This document shows positions 7,633 to 14,692 of a stretch of DNA of 18,339 nucleotides, piece by piece. The DNA comes from Oscillospiraceae bacterium. Its GTDB lineage: Bacteria; Bacillota; Clostridia; Oscillospirales; Ruminococcaceae. A model generated the notes under the pieces. It made no database searches. It was not told the DNA's origin and saw nothing but the letters and a program-made list of their open reading frames with translations. The stretch lies in the NCBI GenBank assembly GCA_019413245.1, contig DXNX01000011.1, forward strand, positions 8,193 to 26,531. The letters run 5' to 3'. Every line of letters begins with the position of its first letter. Within the stretch, counting starts at the first letter, position 1. The translations under genes were made by a program, and so were the position numbers.

Positions 7633-7668
7633 TTTCCGCTGGAAATTGGAAGGAATTTGCGGTATAAT
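7631..7668 (+). promoter_or_regulatory. Sigma-A promoter with an inverted repeat over the -35
   Basis: A consensus -10 TATAAT lies at 7663-7668 with -35-like TGGAAA at 7640-7645 (17-bp spacing). A perfect inverted repeat AATTTCC-GCT-GGAAATT (7631-7647) begins within the stop codon of permease 2 and covers the -35 box. It could be an operator or a weak end-of-operon hairpin; there is no T run after it. The promoter should drive the 130-residue orphan gene. Confidence 0.55.
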
Positions 7669-7705
7669 GGGCCGGTAAATCATCTTTTGGGGAGGGACTG
7701 TGCCG

Positions 7706-8098
7706 ATGACTGCCAACGCCGCCGATTTTGCGGGACCGGCCTGCGGGCGCCGCTACGAAAAAGAACTGGAAACCCATTTCCGGGATTGCCTTCTGTTTTA
7801 TCTGGATGGCCGTATCAAGTTTGAACGCTACTGCTACGGCGAGGCTGCCTGTCTGGTATTCAGCGTATGGGCCCACGGTTTTGATGAGAACGGAAAAATC
7901 CGGTGGGACAAGGAACCAGAATTTGAAACCGACCAGAAAGCCCTGCCCCGGGTGCTGACCGACGTTCAGGATGAAGGCACTGCCCTGCAGTTCGACGGTC
8001 TGCGCAAGCGGTATGTGCTGACCGAAGAGTTCGACACCGACAAGATGAACGGATACAGCCGCTTCAAGGTCTTTCTGCTGCGGCAGAAGCACCACTGA
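7706..8098 (+). CDS. Hypothetical protein, 130 residues
   Basis: I do not recognise the family. The predicted protein is small, soluble and rich in charged and aromatic residues. It has no signal peptide, no membrane helix and no catalytic motif I can name. Its middle (LFYLDGRIKFERYCYGEAA, then LVFSVWAHGFDENGKIRW) looks like beta strands with an acidic turn, followed by a charged tail ending KHH. The ATG at 7706 is chosen because GGGGAGGG (7689-7696) is 9 nt upstream; the GTG at 7700 would be only 3 nt away. The gene has its own consensus -10 and its own strong terminator, so it is a single-gene unit between the exporter and the sigma operon. Codon use is like its neighbours, supporting a real gene. 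Confidence 0.72.
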   Translation: MTANAADFAGPACGRRYEKELETHFRDCLLFYLDGRIKFERYCYGEAACLVFSVWAHGFDENGKIRWDKEPEFETDQKALPRVLTDVQDEGTALQFDGLRKRYVLTEEFDTDKMNGYSRFKVFLLRQKHH

Positions 8099-8104
8099 TA
8101 CAAC

Positions 8105-8138
8105 AAAACCGGGTACCTGCAACGGGTACCCGGTTTTT
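8105..8138 (+). terminator. Intrinsic terminator after the orphan gene
   Basis: AAAACCGGGTACC (8105-8117) pairs perfectly with GGTACCCGGTTTT (8125-8137) around a 7-nt loop, ending in a T run. The A tract on the left side also allows it to act on the minus strand. It separates the orphan gene from the sigma-factor operon. Confidence 0.9.
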
Positions 8139-8150
8139 CTTTGTCCTGCC

Positions 8151-8179
8151 TGTAACGAATCCGTTTTCCCGGCGTCTAA
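8151..8179 (+). promoter_or_regulatory. ECF-type promoter of the sigma/anti-sigma operon
   Basis: TGTAAC (8151-8156), a 16-bp spacer and CGTCTAA (8173-8179) match the promoter form used by many Firmicutes ECF sigma factors (an AAC -35 and a CGT/CGTC -10). It lies about 45 bp before the start codon of an ECF sigma gene, the usual arrangement for autoregulation. No sigma-A promoter is evident between the preceding terminator and the gene. Confidence 0.75.
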
Positions 8180-8221
8180 TGGGCAGGAACGTTCCAAATA
8201 CAAAGCAAGGAGGTGATGCCT

Positions 8222-8710
8222 GTGAATCAGAAAGACTTTGAGCAGATCTATCTGGAATACTACAAGCCCGTGTATGCCTTTCTGCTGGCCCGCTGTGGGG
8301 ATGAATCCCTGGCTGCCGACCTGACCCAGGAAACCTTTTTCAAGGCCCTGAAAAGCATTGGACAATTCCGAGGAGAGTCCTCCCTGAATGTATGGCTGTG
8401 TGGCATAGCCAAAAACACCCTGGTCAGCCACTGGCGGCGGCACCGGCGGGAGATGCCGCTGGAAGATGCCGTTTTGCCGGAAGAGCCAGAGGCCCCTTCC
8501 CCCGCCGCCGAGGTGGAAACAGCCGAACAGAAGCTGGACATTCACCGGGCTCTGCACACCCTGCCGGAACCCTACCGGGAAGTATTCTGGCTGCGGGTAT
8601 ACGGCGAGCTTTCTTTTGCAGACATTGCTGCGCTGTTTGAAAAAACCGAGACATGGGCGCGGGTCACATTCTACCGCGCCCGCACCAAATTGAAGGAGGC
8701 ACTGACATGA
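8222..8710 (+). CDS. RNA polymerase ECF-subfamily sigma-70 factor
   Basis: A 162-residue ECF sigma factor. Region 2 spans about residues 5-70 (FEQIYLEYYKPVYAFLL, then DLTQETFFKAL and LNVWLCGIAKNTLVSHWR). An acidic linker follows, then region 4 at about 105-155 (LHTLPEPYREVFWLRVYGELSFADIA with a helix-turn-helix). There are no regions 1.1 or 3. It would direct polymerase to a small envelope- or stress-related regulon. I chose GTG at 8222 because the near-perfect ribosome binding site AAGGAGGTGAT (8207-8217) sits 8 nt upstream. The GTG at 8213 and ATG at 8216 overlap that site and cannot be right. Its end overlaps the anti-sigma gene by 4 bp (ATGA), so the two are translationally coupled. Confidence 0.93.
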   Translation: MNQKDFEQIYLEYYKPVYAFLLARCGDESLAADLTQETFFKALKSIGQFRGESSLNVWLCGIAKNTLVSHWRRHRREMPLEDAVLPEEPEAPSPAAEVETAEQKLDIHRALHTLPEPYREVFWLRVYGELSFADIAALFEKTETWARVTFYRARTKLKEALT

Positions 8711-9393
8711 ATCTCCCCTGCTATCTGGTACGGGACCTGCTGCCGCTGTACCATGACAAACTCTGTGCTCCGGACACGGCCAAAGATGTGCGCGAGCATC
8801 TGAACAGCTGTGAAAACTGCCGTGCCACTCTGGCAGCCCTGGAGGCCCCCGTAGAAACAGCCATTCCCGATACAGAAGACTTGCAGCGGGCGCAGGCCTT
8901 GCAGATGCTGCAGCGCAAGCTGGTCCGCAGCCGGGTCCTTACGGCAATTCTGTCCGCGTTGGCGGTGTTCTTGCTGCTGGCCGTGGGGTTGTACGGTGCC
9001 CGCGCCTATTTTTCCCGGCAATATGTCAACGCCGACCCGGCCGCGCTGCACGTTCGCGAGGAGGACGGCTTCCTGTCCCTGACTGCCGATTCCGGCGTGA
9101 AGGCCAACTACATGAGCGCCACCGTCTGTGAATACGGCGGGCGTACCGTGGTGGTGTTCAGCGTATACGGCAGCGTATGGGACGGATGGTTCGGCAGCAG
9201 CCTGCCCTCCGGTGGGCTGGATCTGGTCCGCAACAGCGAGGTAAAAGCAGCCTATTATCTGCCGTACGAGGACTACCGGTCCTTATTTGATCTTTCCGGT
9301 ATTGGTACGGAAACGCTGCTTACGGACAGTCAGGAGCTGACCGCTCTGCCCTCCGATGCAGTTCTTCTTTGGCAGGCCGGGCAAAACGGCTGA
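8707..9393 (+). CDS. Zinc-finger (ZAS) transmembrane anti-sigma factor
   Basis: A 228-residue protein. The N-terminal cytoplasmic domain carries the zinc-anti-sigma pattern His31-x3-Cys35-x2-Cys38 (HLNSCENC) with an upstream Cys5. One membrane helix spans about 77-98 and is followed by an extracytoplasmic domain of about 130 residues that I do not recognise. It should hold the cognate sigma factor inactive until a signal triggers release. The ATG at 8707 overlaps the sigma gene stop codon, and a GGAGG ribosome binding site is upstream. Zinc coordination could support redox sensing, while the external domain could support envelope-stress sensing; the sequence does not settle which. The gene ends just before a terminator. 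Confidence 0.88.
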   Translation: MNLPCYLVRDLLPLYHDKLCAPDTAKDVREHLNSCENCRATLAALEAPVETAIPDTEDLQRAQALQMLQRKLVRSRVLTAILSALAVFLLLAVGLYGARAYFSRQYVNADPAALHVREEDGFLSLTADSGVKANYMSATVCEYGGRTVVVFSVYGSVWDGWFGSSLPSGGLDLVRNSEVKAAYYLPYEDYRSLFDLSGIGTETLLTDSQELTALPSDAVLLWQAGQNG

Positions 9394-9410
9394 ATCTGCC
9401 GCCACATAAA

Positions 9411-9450
9411 AGAGACCTCCCAGGCACACACGGCCGGGAGGTCTTTTGCT
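9411..9450. terminator. Bidirectional terminator, anti-sigma versus pdp
   Basis: AGACCTCCC (9413-9421) pairs with GGGAGGTCT (9436-9444). TTTTGCTTTT follows on the plus strand, and on the minus strand the stem is followed by CTTTTATG. It lies between convergent genes and can end both the sigma/anti-sigma operon and the long nucleoside cluster. Confidence 0.85.
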
Positions 9451-9474
9451 TTTACTTTTATATACGGATTCCGC

Positions 9475-10797
9475 TCAGAACCGTTCCACGCCCTGGGGCG
9501 TAACGCGGGCGTAGATCAGCGGCGGCTCCTGGATCTTTTCAGGTCCGATGGTCAGGCTGCGGCAGAAGGTTTCCTCTGCTGCCGTAAACAGTGCCGGGTC
9601 ATCGGCATACAGGGTGGCGATGGTTTCCCCGCTGTGCACCGCATCCCCCAGTTTCTTGTGCAGGGAAATGCCCGCGGCAAAGTCAATGCTGTCTTCCTTG
9701 GTCTGGCGGCCGGCCCCCAGCAGCACGCTGGCGATACCGATGTCCTCCACATTGTGGGCGGTAATGTAACCGTCTGCCCGGGCAGGTACCACCCGGGAAT
9801 ACCGTGCCTTGGTGAATTTGGAGGCATCCCGCAGCACCGAGGTATCACCGCCCTGGGCCTCGAACATCTGGCAGCATTTGGTGAAAGCGGTGCCGTCATT
9901 GAGCACTGACTCCGCCATGGCACGGCAGGTCTTGAAATCGCCCTTCTCGGCCAGCAGCAGCATATTAGTGGCCAGCTGCAGGCAAACTTCGGTCAGGTCT
10001 GCGGGGCCTTTGCCCTGCAGGACCGCCATGCTCTCCTGCACTTCCAAAGTATTGCCGATATTGTGACCGAGCGGCCGGTCCATATCGGTGATCAATGCGG
10101 CCATCTTACGGCCGTGGGCGGTGCCGATGGACACCATCAGACGGGCCAGTTCAATGGCATCCTCCAGGTTCTGCATGAAAGCGCCGGTGCCCATGGTCAC
10201 ATCCAGCAGGATGGCGTCCGAGCCGGCGGCCAGCTTTTTTGACATGATGGAGGAGGCAATGAGCGGAATACAGCCCACGGTGGCAGTGACATCCCGCAGG
10301 GCATACAGTTTCTTGTCTGCCACAGCGATCTCACCGCTCTGACCGATAACAGACAGTCCAATGCGCCGCACCTGGGCGAAGAAATCTTCCTGGCTCAGGG
10401 AGGTACGGGTGCCGGGGACCGCCTCCATCTTGTCAATGGTACCGCCGGTATGGCCCAGCCCGCGGCCGCTCATCTTGGCCACCGGCACGCCGCAGGCCGC
10501 CACGATGGGGGCCACCACCAGGGTGGTCTTGTCCCCTACGCCGCCGGTGGAGTGCTTGTCCACCTTGATGCCGGGAATGGGAGAAAGGTCCACCATATCC
10601 CCCGACCGGGCCATGACTTCGGTGAGGACCGCGGTTTCGGCATCGGTCATGCCTTTCAGGTAGATGGCCATGAGCAGCGCGCTCATCTGGTAATCAGGAA
10701 CGGAGCCCGCCACATAGCCGTTGACGGCAAAGGCAATTTCCTCATCGGTCAGGACTTCCCCGTCCCGCTTTTTGGCGATAATGTCGTACATGCGCAT
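9475..10797 (-). CDS. pdp: Pyrimidine-nucleoside phosphorylase
   Basis: A 440-residue cytosolic enzyme that splits uridine, thymidine and deoxyuridine with phosphate into base plus (deoxy)ribose-1-phosphate. It belongs to the thymidine/pyrimidine phosphorylase family. The phosphate-site motif is KHSTGGVGDK with Lys81, His82 and Ser83 at the family's usual numbering. The signature SGRGLGHTGGTIDKME spans 110-125, and the C-terminal PYNP domain is at about 345-435. Length is normal. I chose the ATG at 10797 because AGGAGG lies 8 nt upstream and MRMYDIIAKKRDG is the typical N-terminus; the open frame extends 27 codons further but without support. It is the last gene of the nucleoside cluster, separated from permease 2 by 96 bp containing two hairpins. 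The name deoA is used for close relatives. Confidence 0.96.
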   Translation of the reverse strand: MRMYDIIAKKRDGEVLTDEEIAFAVNGYVAGSVPDYQMSALLMAIYLKGMTDAETAVLTEVMARSGDMVDLSPIPGIKVDKHSTGGVGDKTTLVVAPIVAACGVPVAKMSGRGLGHTGGTIDKMEAVPGTRTSLSQEDFFAQVRRIGLSVIGQSGEIAVADKKLYALRDVTATVGCIPLIASSIMSKKLAAGSDAILLDVTMGTGAFMQNLEDAIELARLMVSIGTAHGRKMAALITDMDRPLGHNIGNTLEVQESMAVLQGKGPADLTEVCLQLATNMLLLAEKGDFKTCRAMAESVLNDGTAFTKCCQMFEAQGGDTSVLRDASKFTKARYSRVVPARADGYITAHNVEDIGIASVLLGAGRQTKEDSIDFAAGISLHKKLGDAVHSGETIATLYADDPALFTAAEETFCRSLTIGPEKIQEPPLIYARVTPQGVERF

Positions 10798-10824
10798 GTT
10801 GTGGTCCTCCTTTCGGATGGGTTG

Positions 10825-10876
10825 GCCGCTGCGCAGCGGCACAAAACAGAGAAATGCCGCCCGCAGACGGCATTTC
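10825..10876 (-). terminator. Intercistronic hairpin pair before pdp (possible terminator/attenuator)
   Basis: On the minus strand, after the permease 2 stop codon, GAAATGCCG and CGGCATTTC (10868-10876 and 10851-10859) form a 9-bp stem followed by TCTGTTTT. This is a moderate intrinsic terminator. Next comes the perfect 16-bp palindrome GCCGCTGCGCAGCGGC (10825-10840), about 10 bp before the pdp ribosome binding site. I see no clear promoter for pdp in this gap, so these hairpins may reduce pdp expression or stabilise its mRNA. Confidence 0.5.
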
Positions 10877-10893
10877 ATAAGGTTCAGACAGAA

Positions 10894-11811
10894 TCAGCGG
10901 CTGCCTTTGTCATACGGGATGCCTTCGGCCTTCGGGGCCATGCTGTTCTTGCTGGTAAAGGCAAGAATGACCATGGAGGCAATAAACGGCATCATGTTGT
11001 AGATATTGGACGACCAGCCCAGCTGGGACAGCACCGTTGCATCCGCGATGTTAGCCAGACTCTTGAATACAGCAAAGAACATAGCCGCACCAAAGATATG
11101 CACGGGCTTCCACTGGCCGAAGATCATGACCGCCAGGGCCAGGAAGCCGGTGCCCGCCACGCCTACCTCAAAGTTCCAGGTTTGCACACTGGGGATGATC
11201 TAGGCCAGACCGCCGATGCCACCCAGCATGCCGGAAATCAGCACACCGCTGTACCGCATTTTGTACACGTTGATGCCCACCGAGTCGGCTGCCTGGGGAT
11301 GCTCACCGCAAGCGCGCAGGCGCAGACCGAAGCGGGTCTTATACATAACGATATAACTGATGATGAGCAGAACAATGCCCACCGGCACAAAGACACTGAG
11401 TTCCAGCCCGCCGATTTTGAACAGGAACGCATTGTTGGTATAGTCAATTTTGGCGGAGGTCGAACCGTTGAAGTTCTTGGCCAGAATGATGGCAATGGCA
11501 GTGGCCAGCATATTCAGAGCTGTACCGCCGATGGTCTGGTCTGCTTTCAGGTGTATGGAAGCAAAGGCCAGCAACAGAGAAAACACCATGCCAGACAGGG
11601 CCGCCACCACAATAGAAACCGTAACGATGACAAATGCCGGCAGCGTATTGGGCATCATGGCAACCGCTAGGACACCGCCCAGGCCACCAATAACCATGAT
11701 GCCTTCCAGCGCGATGTTGATGACGCCGGAATGCTCGCTGAACATGCCGCCCAGGGCAACCAGCATCAGGACAATGCCATACAGCAGAGTATACTTGATC
11801 AGCAACAGCAT
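10894..11811 (-). pseudogene. Nucleoside ABC transporter permease 2 (NupQ/YufQ-like), interrupted by an in-frame TAG
   Basis: The frame from ATG 11811 to TGA 10894 would encode about 305 residues, the normal length for the second BmpC/NupQ-type permease. Codon 204 is TAG (11200-11202). Before it are 203 residues with membrane helices and FSEHSGVINIALEGIMVIGG. After it the same frame continues with full family similarity (VGVAGTGFLALAVMIFGQWKP, then FGAAMFFAVFKSLA). No frameshift or other stop is seen. A single base change from a Tyr codon would create it. The start is 1 bp after the permease 1 stop, with AGGAGGG 8 nt upstream. As written the product would lose its last third. A GTG 12 nt downstream (11187) could allow reinitiation but has no good ribosome binding site. 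A recent nonsense mutation or a sequence error are the main options. Confidence 0.85.
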
Positions 11812-11812
11812 G

Positions 11813-12967
11813 TCATTTGCCCTCCTTCTTGGTCTGCGCAGCCGGTTCGGCATTGGCGTTCGGGGTATCCTTGTCGGCATGGAGCTTCTTGGCAATGACA
11901 CCGCGGAACAGCATGGCAAAGGCGCACAGGTAAATGATGATACCGGAGATTAGGTCGGCGATCTCGGTGGGGAAATACTTGGTGGGCAGGAAGCTGCCAC
12001 CTACCGTGATGTGAGAGATGAACAGCGAAGAGAAGATGGTACCGATGGGGTTGGAAGAAGCCAGCAAAGCCGTAGCGATGCCGTTGAAGCCCATGGCAGG
12101 CAGGCTGGCGCTGTTCAGGGGGTTCCATTCCGCACCGGCGGACAGGTACAGAAGCCCTGCGCCGAAGCCAGCCAGCGCGCCCGCGATGGTCATGGACAGG
12201 ATAATGCTTTTCTTTTCATTGATACCGGCGTACCGGGCGGCGTTCTTGTTCAGGCCCACAGCCTTGAGTTCATAGCCGAAGGTCGTCTTTTCCAGAATGA
12301 CCCACACCACGATGGCCGCTGCAATGGCCAGGAAGATGGCGATAGTGGTGCTGGGGGTGTGGAACAAATCGGACATGCCGCAGGAAGGGATCAGGGAGCC
12401 TGGTGAGCGATCAGCCACCTTCCAGGTACGGGTGCTGTTGGCATCATACATAACGCCGGTGCCGCGGGCATAAATGATCTCGTTGACCATATACAGCCCG
12501 ATCCAGTTGAACATGATGGAGGTGATGACCTCGTTGATATTCAGATAGGCCTTGAAGATGCCGGGAATAACCCCCCAAAACGCCCCGAACACAGCAGAGG
12601 CCAACAGACAAAGATACCACGGCAGATGAAGAATGAGGGCACAGTACAAAGCGCCGAAGGCCCCCAGGGTATACTGACCGGCAGCACCGATGTTGAACAG
12701 ACCCGTCTTGAAGGCAAAGGCCACCGAAAGACCGGTCATAATCAGCGGAGCAGAGTTGGTCAGGGTCTTGCCGACGCCGTATGGGAAGTCATAGAAACCA
12801 CCCTGGATGATACGCACGAAGCCCTGGCTCCAGGCATGGCTGGGATTGATGATGAACAGGGCCACCAGACCGACCAGCAGTCCGATCAGGATACATACAA
12901 GGGCCGCCAGCACACTGCTGCTTTTCTGCCGCAGGGCCGCCCCCAGATTGCTTTTGTTCCGGCTCAT
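11813..12967 (-). CDS. Nucleoside ABC transporter permease 1 (NupP/YufP-like)
   Basis: A 384-residue inner-membrane permease of the BmpC/branched-chain-permease superfamily used by BmpA-dependent nucleoside importers. About eight to ten helices are visible. Family landmarks include VAFAFKTGLFNIGAAGQY after the second helix, NEVITSIMFNWI in the middle, and the long ATPase-contact loop ELKAVGLNKNAARYAGIN before GALAGFGAG. The charged C-terminal tail (HADKDTPNANAEPAAQTKKEGK region) is cytoplasmic. The ATG at 12967 lies 3 bp after the ATPase stop, with AAAGGAGG 11 nt upstream. It should pair with permease 2 to form the channel. Confidence 0.92.
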   Translation of the reverse strand: MSRNKSNLGAALRQKSSSVLAALVCILIGLLVGLVALFIINPSHAWSQGFVRIIQGGFYDFPYGVGKTLTNSAPLIMTGLSVAFAFKTGLFNIGAAGQYTLGAFGALYCALILHLPWYLCLLASAVFGAFWGVIPGIFKAYLNINEVITSIMFNWIGLYMVNEIIYARGTGVMYDANSTRTWKVADRSPGSLIPSCGMSDLFHTPSTTIAIFLAIAAAIVVWVILEKTTFGYELKAVGLNKNAARYAGINEKKSIILSMTIAGALAGFGAGLLYLSAGAEWNPLNSASLPAMGFNGIATALLASSNPIGTIFSSLFISHITVGGSFLPTKYFPTEIADLISGIIIYLCAFAMLFRGVIAKKLHADKDTPNANAEPAAQTKKEGK

Positions 12968-12970
12968 GGC

Positions 12971-14509
12971 TTACCGCGCCTCCTTTCCCTGTTTTTTGGC
13001 ACCAGCCATATACAGACCCAGTTCCTGAACCGTGGTGGTCTTGGGATCAAACTCGCCCACGATTTCGCCCTCATACATCACCAGGATACGGTCGGACAGG
13101 TTCATGACCTCGTCCAGTTCCAGACTGACCAGCAGCACCGCCTTGCCCCGGTCCCGCTCGGCCACGATCTGTTTATGGATATATTCGATGGCACCCACAT
13201 CCAGACCGCGGGTAGGCTGCACCGCTACCAGCAGTTTGGGGTCCTTGTCAATTTCCCGGGCAATGATGGCTTTCTGCTGGTTGCCGCCGGACATGCTGCG
13301 GGCGATGGTCACACTGCCCTGGCCGCTGCGCACATCATAGCTCTTGATCAGACGGTCGGAATATTCCCGCACCGCCGCCTTGTTGATGAAACCGCCTTTC
13401 TGGAACTGCGGTTCCCAGTACCGCTGCAGAACCATGTTGTTTTCCAGGGAATAGTCCAGCACCAAGCCATACTTGTGGCGGTCTTCGGGAATATGGCTCA
13501 TGCCGTCCTTGGAGCGCTGGCGGATACTGGCATGGGTGATGTCCTGCCCGTCCAGGGTGATGGTGCCGTGGGTGACCTTTTCCAGACCGGTAAGGCCGTA
13601 GACCAGTTCGTTCTGGCCGTTGCCCTCGATGCCCGCCAGGCAAACGATCTCGCCGCCGCGCACGTCAAAAGACACATCGCGGACGGCGTCCTTTTTGTGG
13701 ACGCGGCCGGGTACGGTCATGTTCCGCACCGACAACACCACATCCCCGATTTTGGCCGTGGCCTTGTCCACCGCGAACTGTACATTGCGGCCGACCATCA
13801 TGCGGGAGAGTTCCTCCTTGGTGGTGTCGGCAATGTTCACGGTGCCGATGCCCTTGCCCTTGCGCAGGACGGTACAGCGGTCTGCCACCGCCATGATCTC
13901 ATTGAGCTTGTGGGTAATGAACAGGATACTCTTGCCTTCTTTTTTGAAGTTCCGCATGATCTCCATCAGTTCGTCGATCTCCTGCGGGGTCAGAACCGCG
14001 GTGGGTTCGTCAAAAATCAGGATCTCGTTATCACGGTAGAGCATCTTCAGAATCTCCACCCGCTGCTGCATGCCCACCGAAATATCACTGATGAGCGCGT
14101 CCGGGTCCACCCGCAAGCCGTATTTTTCGGAAAGTTCCACAACCTTCTTGCGAGCAACTTCCTTCTGCAAAAAACCAGCCTTGCAGGGTTCCACACCCAG
14201 CATGATGTTGTCCAGCACGCTGAAGCATTCCACCAGTTTGAAGTGCTGGTGAACCATGCCGATGCCCAGATCGTTGGCCACGTTGGGGTCCTTGATGTTG
14301 ACCTCCTTGCCGTTCTTTTTGATGACACCCTGTTCAGGCTGATACAGACCAAACAATACGCTCATCAGCGTGGATTTTCCCGCGCCGTTTTCGCCCAGAA
14401 GGGCGTGGACTTCGCCCCGGCGCAGCTGCAGAGTCACATCATCATTGGCCTTGATGCCAGGGAATTCCTTGGTGATGTGAAGCATCTCAATTACGAAATC
14501 CTCTGCCAA
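12971..14509 (-). CDS. Nucleoside ABC transporter ATPase, two NBDs (NupO/YufO-like)
   Basis: A cytosolic ATPase of about 512 residues made of two fused nucleotide-binding domains, as in RbsA/NupO-type importers. Domain 1 is canonical: Walker A GENGAGKST (about 42-50), Q-loop MVHQHF, signature DISVGMQQR, Walker B ILIFDEPT. Domain 2 has the degenerate Walker A GIEGNGQNE, signature SMSGGNQQ and QPTRGLD, which is normal for this family. The first domain of such proteins carries most ATPase function. For the start, AAAGGAG is 1 nt before a GTG at 14518 but 10 nt before a TTG at 14509, so I prefer the TTG. The next ATG (14485) would remove the first beta strand. It is the first gene after its own sigma-A promoter and is followed 3 bp later by permease 1. 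Confidence 0.94.
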   Translation of the reverse strand: MAEDFVIEMLHITKEFPGIKANDDVTLQLRRGEVHALLGENGAGKSTLMSVLFGLYQPEQGVIKKNGKEVNIKDPNVANDLGIGMVHQHFKLVECFSVLDNIMLGVEPCKAGFLQKEVARKKVVELSEKYGLRVDPDALISDISVGMQQRVEILKMLYRDNEILIFDEPTAVLTPQEIDELMEIMRNFKKEGKSILFITHKLNEIMAVADRCTVLRKGKGIGTVNIADTTKEELSRMMVGRNVQFAVDKATAKIGDVVLSVRNMTVPGRVHKKDAVRDVSFDVRGGEIVCLAGIEGNGQNELVYGLTGLEKVTHGTITLDGQDITHASIRQRSKDGMSHIPEDRHKYGLVLDYSLENNMVLQRYWEPQFQKGGFINKAAVREYSDRLIKSYDVRSGQGSVTIARSMSGGNQQKAIIAREIDKDPKLLVAVQPTRGLDVGAIEYIHKQIVAERDRGKAVLLVSLELDEVMNLSDRILVMYEGEIVGEFDPKTTTVQELGLYMAGAKKQGKEAR

Positions 14510-14547
14510 TCTGCTCACGCTCCTTTCAAAAACTGTTTCTTGTGCTC

Positions 14548-14576
14548 ATTATACAATTATTTGTAAATCTTCACAA
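14548..14576 (-). promoter_or_regulatory. Sigma-A promoter of the ATPase/permease genes
   Basis: On the minus strand, -35 TTGTGA (14571-14576), a 17-bp spacer and -10 TATAAT (14548-14553) predict a start near 14541, about 30 bp before the ATPase start. It lies downstream of the bmpA terminator, so the importer core can be transcribed separately from the binding protein. Confidence 0.8.
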
Positions 14577-14623
14577 GTTATTTGATATGCTTTTTTGCAA
14601 AAAAACGCGGATTTTGCATCCAC

Positions 14624-14661
14624 AAAAAAGCGGCAGACGCCGTATACTGGCGTCCGCCGCT
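14624..14661 (-). terminator. Intrinsic terminator after bmpA
   Basis: On the minus strand AGCGGCGGACGCC (14649-14661) pairs with GGCGTCTGCCGCT (14629-14641) around a 7-nt loop, one G-U pair included. A run of Ts (complement of AAAAAA at 14624-14629) follows. The 13-bp stem is strong. It probably makes bmpA mRNA the dominant product, with partial read-through into the ATPase. Confidence 0.9.
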
Positions 14662-14692
14662 TGGGTGGTTCTCAGACGATCTGTTTCAGGAA

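Noticed and set aside
4300..7705. A hidden lanthipeptide or bacteriocin precursor near the exporter
   Set aside because: The genes are packed tightly. The only gaps (5025-5220 and 7633-7705) hold no short frame with a ribosome binding site and a Cys/Ser/Thr-rich tail.
7355..8557. Open frame of 400 codons on the minus strand
   Set aside because: It crosses permease 2, the orphan gene, a terminator and the sigma factor on the opposite strand. Real signals are all on the plus strand.
11200..11202. TAG as a pyrrolysine or recoded-amber codon
   Set aside because: Nothing in the window suggests pyrrolysine machinery or a recoded genetic code, and this transporter family has no known special residue there. 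A mutation or sequence error is simpler.
11812..11919. 36-codon N-terminal extension of permease 2
   Set aside because: It overlaps the end of permease 1. The ATG at 11811 has AGGAGGG 8 nt upstream and begins the first membrane helix.
12626..14566. Open frame of 646 codons on the plus strand
   Set aside because: It is antisense to the ABC ATPase and permease 1, both of which carry full family motifs. The frame is a codon-bias shadow with no start signal or family pattern.
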